A stretch of 51,771 nt of DNA from Nitrospirales bacterium (lineage in GTDB: Bacteria; Nitrospirota; Nitrospiria; Nitrospirales; UBA8639). Shown one piece after another: positions 1-7,746 of this stretch (the first letter of the stretch is position 1; each line of letters starts with the position of its first letter). The translations under genes and the position numbers were made by a program. The notes below the pieces were generated by a model. The model ran no database searches. It was not told the DNA's origin and saw nothing but the letters and a program-made list of their open reading frames with translations. The stretch spans positions 1 to 51,771 of the forward strand of contig BQIW01000026.1 of assembly GCA_021604105.1 (NCBI GenBank), in the 5' to 3' direction.

Positions 1-729
1 TGTTCTGCTTAAGACCTGATTGATTCCATTATTAATAATCGTCGTCGTCGTTTCCCGTCTCCTCTGACGAAGATTTTCACGAATACGGTCGAACACAATC
101 ACCGTATCAGTCAAAGAATATCCTGCCAGAGTCAATAATGCCGTCACCACCAGTAGCGTAATTTCTGTATTCAACAGAAAATAAATCCCCAACACCGCAA
201 GGACGTCATGAAATGTGGCAATAGCCGCAGCCACGCCGAAACGAAACTCAAAACGAACGGCGACATAAAGGATAATGCCTGCAAGCGAAAGGATGATCGC
301 AATCAAGGCATCCTCTTGCAGTTTTTTTCCAATCGTGGGTCCTATTGAGGTACTGGAATCCACTACAAACCCATGATCAGGAAATTCCGTTTGAAACGCC
401 TGAATGATATTTTCACTCACTCTTTCTTCGATCGTGGTTTCTGTTTTGACACGAATCAAGAGCTTCTGGTCCTGGGTAAACTCCTGGAGTTCCGCCTCAC
501 CCAATCCATGCGCATCCAGGGCCTTCCTGGCCTCGGCAATCAAGAGCGGCTTATCAAACTTAAGCTGGACCGCCGTCCCCCCGGCAAAATCAATCCCCAG
601 ATTGGCCCATCCCACCAGAATCCCTATAATGGCCAAGAATCCCAAAGATGCCAGAAAGCCCGATACCATAAAGGCAATGTTCCGCCTGCCCATAAAATCA
701 ATATTAGTTTTCCCAACAATTTCCATCAT
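1..729 (-). CDS. secF: Protein translocase subunit SecF (3' end cut by window edge)
   Basis: SecF works with SecD and YajC at the SecYEG channel and uses the proton-motive force to pull exported proteins across the inner membrane. Only the first 243 codons are present; the usual length is about 300, so the last transmembrane segments lie outside the window. The N-terminus (MMEIVGKTNIDFMGRR) leads into TM1, then the periplasmic segment with GIDFAGGTAVQLKF, and then the membrane block with the family motif YSLTDTVIVFDRIREN. The frame is open from the ATG at 729 to the edge. A GGAGGAG sequence lies upstream of the start; a second ATG follows immediately. It follows secD by 172 bases, with no terminator between them, in the standard yajC-secD-secF order. 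Confidence 0.95.
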   Translation of the reverse strand, partial: MMEIVGKTNIDFMGRRNIAFMVSGFLASLGFLAIIGILVGWANLGIDFAGGTAVQLKFDKPLLIAEARKALDAHGLGEAELQEFTQDQKLLIRVKTETTIEERVSENIIQAFQTEFPDHGFVVDSSTSIGPTIGKKLQEDALIAIILSLAGIILYVAVRFEFRFGVAAAIATFHDVLAVLGIYFLLNTEITLLVVTALLTLAGYSLTDTVIVFDRIRENLRQRRRETTTTIINNGINQVLSRT

Positions 730-901
730 GACCAATAAATTCTCCTCCCCAATTCTCTTACCCCAAAGTATATTCCATGGCTAGGAGCATCCACGAACGG
801 CTTTTTTAACAGGCAAGCCTCGTTTTTGAAAATGCCGCCTGCCTTTTCCCAACCAGCAAGGTTGGCGATTCGACCAATCACGGCTCAAGCGGGGCAACCC
901 C

Positions 902-2536
902 TTAAATACTGAGCGAGTCCAGTTTTCGTCGGTTCAGGAAATCAAATACCACCTTCGTCCCGACCAACGCCGTAAACAAGTTAATAGCAATTCCCAGGCA
1001 CAAGGTCACCGCAAATCCCTTAATGGGTCCCGTTCCAAATAAAAACAGTGCCAACCCCGTGATCAGGGTCGTCACATGGGAATCTACGATCGTCAAAAAA
1101 GCTTTATTATAGCCACTATCCACGGCTAAACGAACAGGACGACCCTGGCGAAGCTCCTCTCTAATTCGTTCAAAGATCAACACATTGGAATCAACTCCCA
1201 TTCCAATGGTCAAAATAATTCCGGCAATGCCTGGTAAAGTTAAGGTGGCATTGAGCCCTGACAAAGCTCCCAGCAAACAGATTAAATTGAGAAACACAGC
1301 CATATTGGCGATGAGACCGGAGACTCGGTAATATACAATCATAAAAATAAGGACCAGCGTCCCGGCAATAAGAGTTGTTCGTAACCCCTTCTCGATTGAA
1401 TCCTGTCCCAGAGAAGGCCCAACGGTTAAATCCTGCAAGGTTTTCAACGGTGCGGGTAACGCACCAGCTCGGAGCACCACGGCCAGGTCATTCGCTTCTG
1501 CGGTGGAAAATGTGCCTTCAATGATCGCCCGCCCGCCGCTAATACGATCTCGAATGACGGGAGCCGAATACACCTTTCCATCCAGGACCACCGCCATCCG
1601 TTTTCCGATGTTGGCTGCGGTGAGCTCATCGAATTCTCGTGCCCCTTTGCTGTCAAAGGTAATACTGACAATCGGCTCATTGAAATCCCCAATCGTCACG
1701 CGCGCATCCTGCAAGACATCTCCGGTGAGAACGGCATCTTTCTTCACAAGATAGGGGATACTATATGCCGGCCCATCTGGTTCCGAGGTCGCCGTTTCAA
1801 AAAGAATTTCTGCCCCTTCAGGTATTTTATCTTCTAACGCCTTCCTCACTGTATCCTCTTGGCCTTTTTCCACTTGAGGCGGTAAATCCAATGCGGCCTT
1901 GGACTCCTCCAACAACTTAAATTCTAAGAGAGCCGTTTCTTGAATGAGATCTTTCGCCCGTTGAGGGTCTTTGACTCCAGGCAATTGAATCGCAATTTGA
2001 TTCAGCCCCAGACGTTGGATAAGAGGTTCGGCCACTCCAAATTCATCAATCCGGTTTCTGAGGGTTTCAAGGGCCTGGTTGATGGCTGAGGTTTTGATTC
2101 GATCCACCTCGGTAGAGCGGAGTTCGTATACCAAACGCGTTCCTGATGGATTTTCCGATTCAAAGTTCGGGAACGCCTCATCCAGCAGCGTTCGGACATT
2201 CTCCCCATCGGCTTCTTGTTGAAGGGTGATGACAATCATCTTCGCCCCCTCACGACGAACACCCTCCACCACGATCCCCTTGTCCTTCAGCAGATCCTCA
2301 ATAGCCTTACGGATTCGATCAACGGCAATCTCCACCGCTCGTTCCTCTTCGACTTCCAAAACCAGGTGAATGCCTCCCTGAAGATCGAGACCCAAGGAGA
2401 GCCCACGGTGACTCAATACCCGCTTGACCCCATCAGGCAACGACTGGAACAGCCCTGGGAACGAAGGAAGGGCCAGGACGACGGATACCACCGTGACCAT
2501 AAAAAGGAGCAACAACCTCCCACGAAGCTTTTTCAT
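902..2536 (-). CDS. secD: Protein translocase subunit SecD
   Basis: SecD is the larger partner of SecF in the proton-driven accessory complex of the Sec translocon. At 544 aa it has normal length for a separate (unfused) SecD. TM1 lies near residues 8-26, followed by the signature GLDLQGGIHLVLEV, the large P1 periplasmic head, and five C-terminal transmembrane helices carrying GMGVDSNVLIFERIREE, the conserved proton-path and RND-like motif. It lies 19 bases after yajC and is evidently co-transcribed with it. Nothing is unusual. Confidence 0.97.
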   Translation of the reverse strand: MKKLRGRLLLLFMVTVVSVVLALPSFPGLFQSLPDGVKRVLSHRGLSLGLDLQGGIHLVLEVEEERAVEIAVDRIRKAIEDLLKDKGIVVEGVRREGAKMIVITLQQEADGENVRTLLDEAFPNFESENPSGTRLVYELRSTEVDRIKTSAINQALETLRNRIDEFGVAEPLIQRLGLNQIAIQLPGVKDPQRAKDLIQETALLEFKLLEESKAALDLPPQVEKGQEDTVRKALEDKIPEGAEILFETATSEPDGPAYSIPYLVKKDAVLTGDVLQDARVTIGDFNEPIVSITFDSKGAREFDELTAANIGKRMAVVLDGKVYSAPVIRDRISGGRAIIEGTFSTAEANDLAVVLRAGALPAPLKTLQDLTVGPSLGQDSIEKGLRTTLIAGTLVLIFMIVYYRVSGLIANMAVFLNLICLLGALSGLNATLTLPGIAGIILTIGMGVDSNVLIFERIREELRQGRPVRLAVDSGYNKAFLTIVDSHVTTLITGLALFLFGTGPIKGFAVTLCLGIAINLFTALVGTKVVFDFLNRRKLDSLSI

Positions 2537-2555
2537 TCATCTACCCCTTGATCCA

Positions 2556-2879
2556 TCATGATTCATTCGACGTACGGATGCTCGCGATATGATCGCGTTG
2601 CAACCGAATTTTGGTATTATCCGCGATTTGCAGGGTAACCGTTTCCTTATCCAAATTGGTCACGGTTCCCCAAATTCCCGAAGACGTAATGACCTTATCG
2701 CCTTTTTTCAGGCTATCCAACAATTCCCGTAGTTTTTTTTGCCGACGTTGTTGCGGCAAAATTAGCAAAAAATAAAACACCACAAAAATCAGAAGAAAAG
2801 GAATGAGTGATAATAATCCGGCTGAGGAATCGGGACCGGCGCCTCCGGCTTGGGCCCAAGCATAGGAATGTAAGTTCAT
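2556..2879 (-). CDS. yajC: Preprotein translocase subunit YajC
   Basis: YajC is the small membrane component of the SecDF-YajC holotranslocon. The 107-aa protein has one transmembrane helix (about residues 24-43, rich in L, F, V) followed by the typical LPQQRRQKKLRELLDSLKKG segment and a small beta domain (GDKVITSSGIWGTV). A GAGGT box precedes the ATG by five bases. It sits between tgt and secD, the order found in many bacteria. Confidence 0.95.
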   Translation of the reverse strand: MNLHSYAWAQAGGAGPDSSAGLLSLIPFLLIFVVFYFLLILPQQRRQKKLRELLDSLKKGDKVITSSGIWGTVTNLDKETVTLQIADNTKIRLQRDHIASIRTSNES

Positions 2880-2920
2880 AAGTACCTCAATTTAAATGTG
2901 TCTGTGGCCAACCCATGCGA

Positions 2921-4096
2921 TCAGGTCGAAACTTCCTGAATGAGCGTTTCACTCGTGTCACGCTCGAGCCGGCGGTAAAAATCTTTCCGGTAGTCGTCAA
3001 ACTGATTCGCGCTGATTGCTTGTCGCAGCCCATTCATGAGCGAGCCATAATACCAAAGATTATGGATCGTATTCAGACGTACGCCTAACATTTCATGGGA
3101 TAGAAACAAGTGCCGCAAATACGCCCTTGAAAACCGTTGACAGACCGGACACCCACATTCGCCATCAATGGGATTGGGATCACGGGCATAGCGAGCCTGT
3201 TTAATCAACACCTTCCCCGTCGAGGTAAACAGCCAACCGGTGCGCCCATGCCGGGTCGGGATCACGCAATCAAATAAATCCAATCCCCGAGCCACCCCTT
3301 CCACAATATCTTCAGGAAGTCCAACGCCCATCAAGTAGCGCGGATGACTAGGAGGAAGCTGGTCGATCACGGTCTCGATCATCGCCAACATTGCAGGCTT
3401 TTCTTCTCCCAAGGATAATCCACCCAAGGCGTAGCCATCCAAATTCAATTTGACCAACTCCTGAGTCGAATCTTGTCTCAATTGGACAAAGACTCCGCCC
3501 TGAACAATCCCAAACAACCATTGATGCTCTTTTCTCGGTATCGCCGCACATCGTTGAGCCCACCTGGTCGTTCGCTGGACAGCCTCCCGGGCCTGCTGTT
3601 CGGTACAAGGAAAAGTCGGGCAATGGTCAAGAACCATCATAATATCGGATCCAAGTGCGACTTGGATGGCCATGCTTTTTTCCGGTGAGAGTAAATGCCA
3701 CGCACCGTCGATATGAGAACGAAAACCGACTCCCTCCTCCGTCACCTCACAAAGATCGGCCAGGCTCACCATCTGGTAGCCTCCACTATCCGTCAAAATC
3801 GCTCCTGGCCATTGCATGAAAGCATGAAGCCCTCCCAGAGATTCAATCAGTTCATGCCCAGGTCGCAAAAATAGATGATAGGCATTCGCCAAAACCATAT
3901 GAAACCCGCATTCGCGGACTTCATTCGGGTCCAGTCCCTTCACCGTCCCCTGTGAGCCAACCGGCATAAAAGCCGGGGTATCGATCTCGCCATGGGAGGT
4001 CGAAAGTCGTCCAACCCTCGCACGACCAGAAGCCAACGTATGCTGAATATGAAAACGATTGGGACCTGATTGTGAGGAGGATGGTTCGTTAGGCAT
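2921..4096 (-). CDS. tgt: Queuine tRNA-ribosyltransferase (tRNA-guanine transglycosylase)
   Basis: The enzyme exchanges guanine-34 in tRNAs with GUN anticodons for preQ1 in the queuosine pathway. The TIM-barrel family motifs are visible: TPAFMPVGSQGTVKG, the substrate-pocket DSGGYQMVSL with the catalytic-region Asp, GGLSLGEEK, and the C-terminal zinc site CGCPVC...H. Length (about 391 aa) is normal. I take the ATG at 4096 (MPNEPSSS); an in-frame GTG two codons earlier (4102) is possible, and neither has a clear ribosome binding site. It follows argS closely and precedes yajC. Confidence 0.95.
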   Translation of the reverse strand: MPNEPSSSQSGPNRFHIQHTLASGRARVGRLSTSHGEIDTPAFMPVGSQGTVKGLDPNEVRECGFHMVLANAYHLFLRPGHELIESLGGLHAFMQWPGAILTDSGGYQMVSLADLCEVTEEGVGFRSHIDGAWHLLSPEKSMAIQVALGSDIMMVLDHCPTFPCTEQQAREAVQRTTRWAQRCAAIPRKEHQWLFGIVQGGVFVQLRQDSTQELVKLNLDGYALGGLSLGEEKPAMLAMIETVIDQLPPSHPRYLMGVGLPEDIVEGVARGLDLFDCVIPTRHGRTGWLFTSTGKVLIKQARYARDPNPIDGECGCPVCQRFSRAYLRHLFLSHEMLGVRLNTIHNLWYYGSLMNGLRQAISANQFDDYRKDFYRRLERDTSETLIQEVST

Positions 4097-4127
4097 TATC
4101 ACTGCGTATACTTGACCTTCATGCGCG

Positions 4128-5909
4128 TTACATTTTATCGGGCGCGGAAATTCCCAAGAGTGTCAGGCCATTACCAATGACCGTCTGAACTTGCCGAAGC
4201 AGGGCTAAGCGAGCAGCAGTTAAGTCCGGCGAAATACTTTCGTAGATTCGCTCCTGACTCAATGCTGTAGTATTCGCACTTGCCCCCAATTTAATGGTGT
4301 CTCCCGTATGCCCGGCGTTCCACTCAGGATCCAACGAGGGAAGGACTCGATTTTTGTTGTAGTAGGCATGCAATTGAGCCGCAAGCTCTTGGAGATAAAA
4401 CGTGACCCGATGCGGCTCCAACGCCATCGCACTGCTTTCGACCACAAAAGGATACTGTGCCAATGTTTTAATCAACCCTAACTCTTCGTCCTGGATCAAC
4501 AAGGCCTGATCCACACCCTGGACCGTCGGAAGGGGTACTTGACGTTCCTGCGCCACTCGAAAAAGACTGGCCAATCGCGCATGCGCATACTGAACATAAT
4601 AGACGGGATTGTCCGACGACTGTTGTTTGGCTAATTCTAAATCAAAATCCAAATGCGTATCGGCCCTTCTCATCAGGAAAAAGAATTTGGCGGCATCTGG
4701 ACCGACCTCATCAATCACCTCGCGCAGGGTCACAAATTCACCGGCCCGCTTCGACATCTCAATTTTTTGACCACCACGTCGCAGGCTCACCATTTGGACC
4801 AAGACGATTCGCAAGGCCTCCTTGGCAAAGCCAAACGCTTGAACCGTCGCTTCCATCCTGGGAATATACCCATGATGGTCAGCTCCCCAAATATTTATTA
4901 ACGTATCAAAGCCACGTTCTAATTTTTGTCGATGGTAGGCTATATCGGCCGCTAAGTATGTATAGCTCCCATCCTGTTTTTGAGCCACGCGATCCTTTTC
5001 ATCCCCAAACTGAGATGAACGAAACCACCAGGCGCCATTCTCTTCTATGAGTAGCCTCTTTTGCCGAAGTTCGTCCAACGACTGCTGAATGAGGCCCGCC
5101 GTATGCAGGGATTTCTCACTAAACCAAGAATCAAATTCAACACCAAATGTAGCCAAATCTTCTTTAATTCGATCCAAAAGCATCTGACTGGCCAATTGGG
5201 CGCAAAGCGTTTCGGCTTCATCCGATGAGGCATCCAGTAAGGATGTCCCATGAGTCTTCGCCACCGACTCCGCCACAATTTTTATATAATCTCCATGATA
5301 GCCATCCTCGGGAAACGATGTCGGCTTTTCCCAATGCTCTCGATAGCGGGCATAGACGGACCGACCCAACAACTGTAATTGACGACCGGCATCGTTTATA
5401 TAAAATTCACGGGAAACCATAAATCCGACAGATGCCAATAACCTAGCCAAGGCCTGTCCCAATGCCGCACCTCGTCCATGTCCGACATGCAAGGGCCCGG
5501 TCGGATTGGCACTCACGAATTCCAGGAGAATACGTTTTCTTTTTCCAATAGTGCTGGTCCCATACAACGGGCCCCTGTCCTGAATCATCCGTAACACCTG
5601 AATCCACTTGAGGGGATGGAGAGTAAAATTCAAAAATCCCGGAGGGGCAACATTAACGGAGATGAATACATCTGCATACTGGACCCGAAGTTCTGTTGCC
5701 AACAGTTCGGCTACTTTCAAAGGCGGTTGTCGAACGTGTGAGGCCAATGTCATCGCGACACTGGAAGAAAAATCCCCCCATTCCGGTCGTTTTGGAGGTT
5801 CCACAACAACGGTTGGAATCGTGCCCAGACTTAATTCGCCAGATTCCTTGATCCTGTTCAGAATAACCGCGATGGCCTCAATGACTTGGTTTTGGAGATA
5901 TTTCTCCAC
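4128..5909 (-). CDS. argS: Arginyl-tRNA synthetase
   Basis: ArgRS is a class I aminoacyl-tRNA synthetase. Visible features are the N-terminal Add1-type tRNA-binding domain, the HIGH-equivalent in ANPTGPLHVGHGRGA, and the KMSKS-equivalent region EMSKRAGEFVTL, followed by the DALR anticodon-binding domain ending in LLGISAPDKM. The open frame extends upstream to 5990, into the glycosyltransferase gene, but that longer form adds 27 unusual residues. I place the start at GTG 5909 (VEKYLQNQ), because AGGATG lies eight bases upstream and the resulting 593 aa matches the family. Confidence 0.95.
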   Translation of the reverse strand: MEKYLQNQVIEAIAVILNRIKESGELSLGTIPTVVVEPPKRPEWGDFSSSVAMTLASHVRQPPLKVAELLATELRVQYADVFISVNVAPPGFLNFTLHPLKWIQVLRMIQDRGPLYGTSTIGKRKRILLEFVSANPTGPLHVGHGRGAALGQALARLLASVGFMVSREFYINDAGRQLQLLGRSVYARYREHWEKPTSFPEDGYHGDYIKIVAESVAKTHGTSLLDASSDEAETLCAQLASQMLLDRIKEDLATFGVEFDSWFSEKSLHTAGLIQQSLDELRQKRLLIEENGAWWFRSSQFGDEKDRVAQKQDGSYTYLAADIAYHRQKLERGFDTLINIWGADHHGYIPRMEATVQAFGFAKEALRIVLVQMVSLRRGGQKIEMSKRAGEFVTLREVIDEVGPDAAKFFFLMRRADTHLDFDLELAKQQSSDNPVYYVQYAHARLASLFRVAQERQVPLPTVQGVDQALLIQDEELGLIKTLAQYPFVVESSAMALEPHRVTFYLQELAAQLHAYYNKNRVLPSLDPEWNAGHTGDTIKLGASANTTALSQERIYESISPDLTAARLALLRQVQTVIGNGLTLLGISAPDKM

Positions 5910-5977
5910 GATTAAACATCCTATCTGCGCAGAATATATGGGTTTTTTAACAGCCGCGGCGAATGTAACACAGCATT

Positions 5978-7057
5978 CTAGCCAAGGCAAGGCACAGTGA
6001 ATGCTCCATCAATACACTCAAAGCTTGTGGAGGCCACGGCCCCCTTTACTCCGCCTAACACCTTGTCAACCTTTGCGAGAACTTCATCTTGTGAAAAAGA
6101 AAGACAGGGCATTTCCGAACAACGCGCAATGGGCACTTTTCCAAGGCAATGACAGAATTTGCGTAATACGGCTACATGTATTCCACGGGGCGCCCATTTT
6201 CCCGGATCAGTGGGACCAAACAACAACACCGAAGGCACACCCAAACTTGCAGCCAAATGCGACAACCCGGAATCATGCCCGATAAATAATTGGGCATGCT
6301 GCATATATTCTGCAATCTGAAGCAGATCCACTCCTTTCAGAATGGCATAATCCAAGTGAGTCAGTAGACCTTGCGTATTTCGAAGAGAATCATTATCTGC
6401 TGGTCCTCCCACAAGACAAACATTCCATTTCGGTTTCGCCAACATCAGACCCTTGACAATACTGGCCAATAACACCGGAGAGGTACATTTGTAAGGACTG
6501 CCACTTCCGGGATGGAGAACGATTAGTGGTTTCTTGATGGGATAAGGAGGCCTCCTCGAGGGTGATTTTGGGAAAACAAGTGGACCGGCAAGAGTCCTGT
6601 TTTGTTCTCGTTCACAAAGGGGGAGTGTCACCTGAACCCACGGTTGGAGTATTTCCGCATACCGATCAGCCATATGATAATTACACAAGGTCATGTCATG
6701 AGGTGACCGAAGAATGCAATCCAGAATTCCCGCAGTCTTCAACCAACTTCGCCAAATGCCCTCTGTGTCCTCCAACCAGCCTATGGCTTTATCGCAACGA
6801 CGGAAAATCGACAGGAACTTTTCTTGAGAAGAATCCTTCACCCCTTGATATGCCAAATAATTCAGGGTATCAAAGGAATAAGACTGATGAACTTCCCCCG
6901 CACTCACAAACACATCACCTAATTCCTTATGACCAAACCAAATCAGACGGTGCCCAGGAAATCTAGCCTTCAATACCCGAATAGCGGGCAGAGCCAACAA
7001 CCCATCCCCTAATGCGCCAGGATGAACAATCAATAAATTGTGAGGTGGAAGGGACAT
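5978..7057 (-). CDS. Glycosyltransferase family 9 (heptosyltransferase-like)
   Basis: GT9 enzymes transfer ADP-heptose or related sugars onto lipopolysaccharide core. The 359-aa protein opens with LLIVHPGALGDGLLALPAI, which is typical of WaaC/WaaF/WaaQ proteins. The donor-binding second half has IVLHPGSGSPYKC and the family signature FIGHDSGLSHLAASLGVPSVLLFGPTDPGKWAP. It starts five bases after mobA and overlaps the untranslated leader of argS. The acceptor sugar cannot be told from the sequence. Its role in envelope glycan synthesis is inferred from the family. Confidence 0.85.
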   Translation of the reverse strand: MSLPPHNLLIVHPGALGDGLLALPAIRVLKARFPGHRLIWFGHKELGDVFVSAGEVHQSYSFDTLNYLAYQGVKDSSQEKFLSIFRRCDKAIGWLEDTEGIWRSWLKTAGILDCILRSPHDMTLCNYHMADRYAEILQPWVQVTLPLCEREQNRTLAGPLVFPKSPSRRPPYPIKKPLIVLHPGSGSPYKCTSPVLLASIVKGLMLAKPKWNVCLVGGPADNDSLRNTQGLLTHLDYAILKGVDLLQIAEYMQHAQLFIGHDSGLSHLAASLGVPSVLLFGPTDPGKWAPRGIHVAVLRKFCHCLGKVPIARCSEMPCLSFSQDEVLAKVDKVLGGVKGAVASTSFECIDGAFTVPCLG

Positions 7058-7061
7058 ACCA

Positions 7062-7682
7062 TTACTTCAGATGAGGACCAGCTTTTCTGGCAAATTCATA
7101 ATCAGCGGGTGTATTGATATTCAAAAAAGAATACCCATGCGGATCAATGTCATGGAACAGAGCTTCCTCAACAAATTGAATGGAGAGAGATGGGTCCTGA
7201 ATCAGACTTTGAATTCGAAGATTCCCCTCCTGAATCATCTTCTCCATTATGAGGGAACATCTTTTGGAATATCGTGCGTGAAGAGGCTGATATCCAATCG
7301 AAAGCTTGGGCATTACCACATCATTTTCAGGCAGAGCACAAAGCCTTGAAATAACGAAAGGATTTAAAAATGGCATATCGCAAGCCACAACAAAAACGGA
7401 AGAATGAGAGGCCTCCTGGATTCCTGTAAACAATCCCCCCAATGAGCCTTTATTAGGGATTGCGTCAGTCACTAATCGTACAGGGAGATGTCCGCAAGGG
7501 TAATCGTCTGTTGCAGTCACCAGTATGATCTCATCAAATAATTCCTCAAGGGTGAGACAAACTTTGTCCAGAAATGTAGTTCCTCCCCATTCGAGGGTTC
7601 GTTTATCCTTTCCCATCCTCAGGCTTTTCCCGCCGGCTAAGACCACGCCAGAAATGTCTGTAAGTTTTTGTATATCGGTCAT
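7062..7682 (-). CDS. mobA: Molybdenum cofactor guanylyltransferase MobA
   Basis: MobA attaches GMP to molybdopterin to make the bis-MGD form of the cofactor used by DMSO-reductase-family enzymes such as nitrite oxidoreductase and nitrate reductases. The 206-aa protein has the nucleotidyltransferase signature VVLAGGKSLRMGKDK (residues 14-28) and the metal-binding CDMPFLNP motif. The ATG directly follows the T-tract of the upstream operon's terminator, and no in-frame alternative start gives a complete signature. It therefore lacks an ordinary leader; the only purine-rich stretch (GGGGGTGG) is inside the terminator stem. Expression by read-through or as a nearly leaderless message is inferred. 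Confidence 0.9.
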   Translation of the reverse strand: MTDIQKLTDISGVVLAGGKSLRMGKDKRTLEWGGTTFLDKVCLTLEELFDEIILVTATDDYPCGHLPVRLVTDAIPNKGSLGGLFTGIQEASHSSVFVVACDMPFLNPFVISRLCALPENDVVMPKLSIGYQPLHARYSKRCSLIMEKMIQEGNLRIQSLIQDPSLSIQFVEEALFHDIDPHGYSFLNINTPADYEFARKAGPHLK

Positions 7683-7713
7683 AAAAAAAGGGGGTGGTTG
7701 CCCACCCCCTTCA
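7683..7713 (-). terminator. Rho-independent terminator of oxidase module A
   Basis: On the minus strand a perfect 8-bp G+C-rich stem, GGGGGTGG / CCACCCCC with a GCAA tetraloop, is followed by seven T residues. It lies 33 bases beyond the stop codon of the cytochrome c/EB_dh gene. The last T directly touches the mobA start codon. Confidence 0.9.
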
Positions 7714-7746
7714 TTTTTTCGGAAAATTCCGAGTTGTACAACGTTG

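Noticed and set aside
373-784. Two plus-strand frames of 121 and 126 codons
   Set aside because: They lie opposite secF, whose translation matches the family throughout.
848-865. CCAACC/GGTTGG hairpin between secD and secF
   Set aside because: Only 6 bp and no T-tract on either strand; it is not a terminator. A short likeness of the neighbouring sequence to the 31.9-kb repeat (GAAAATGCCGCC) is too weak to call a second copy.
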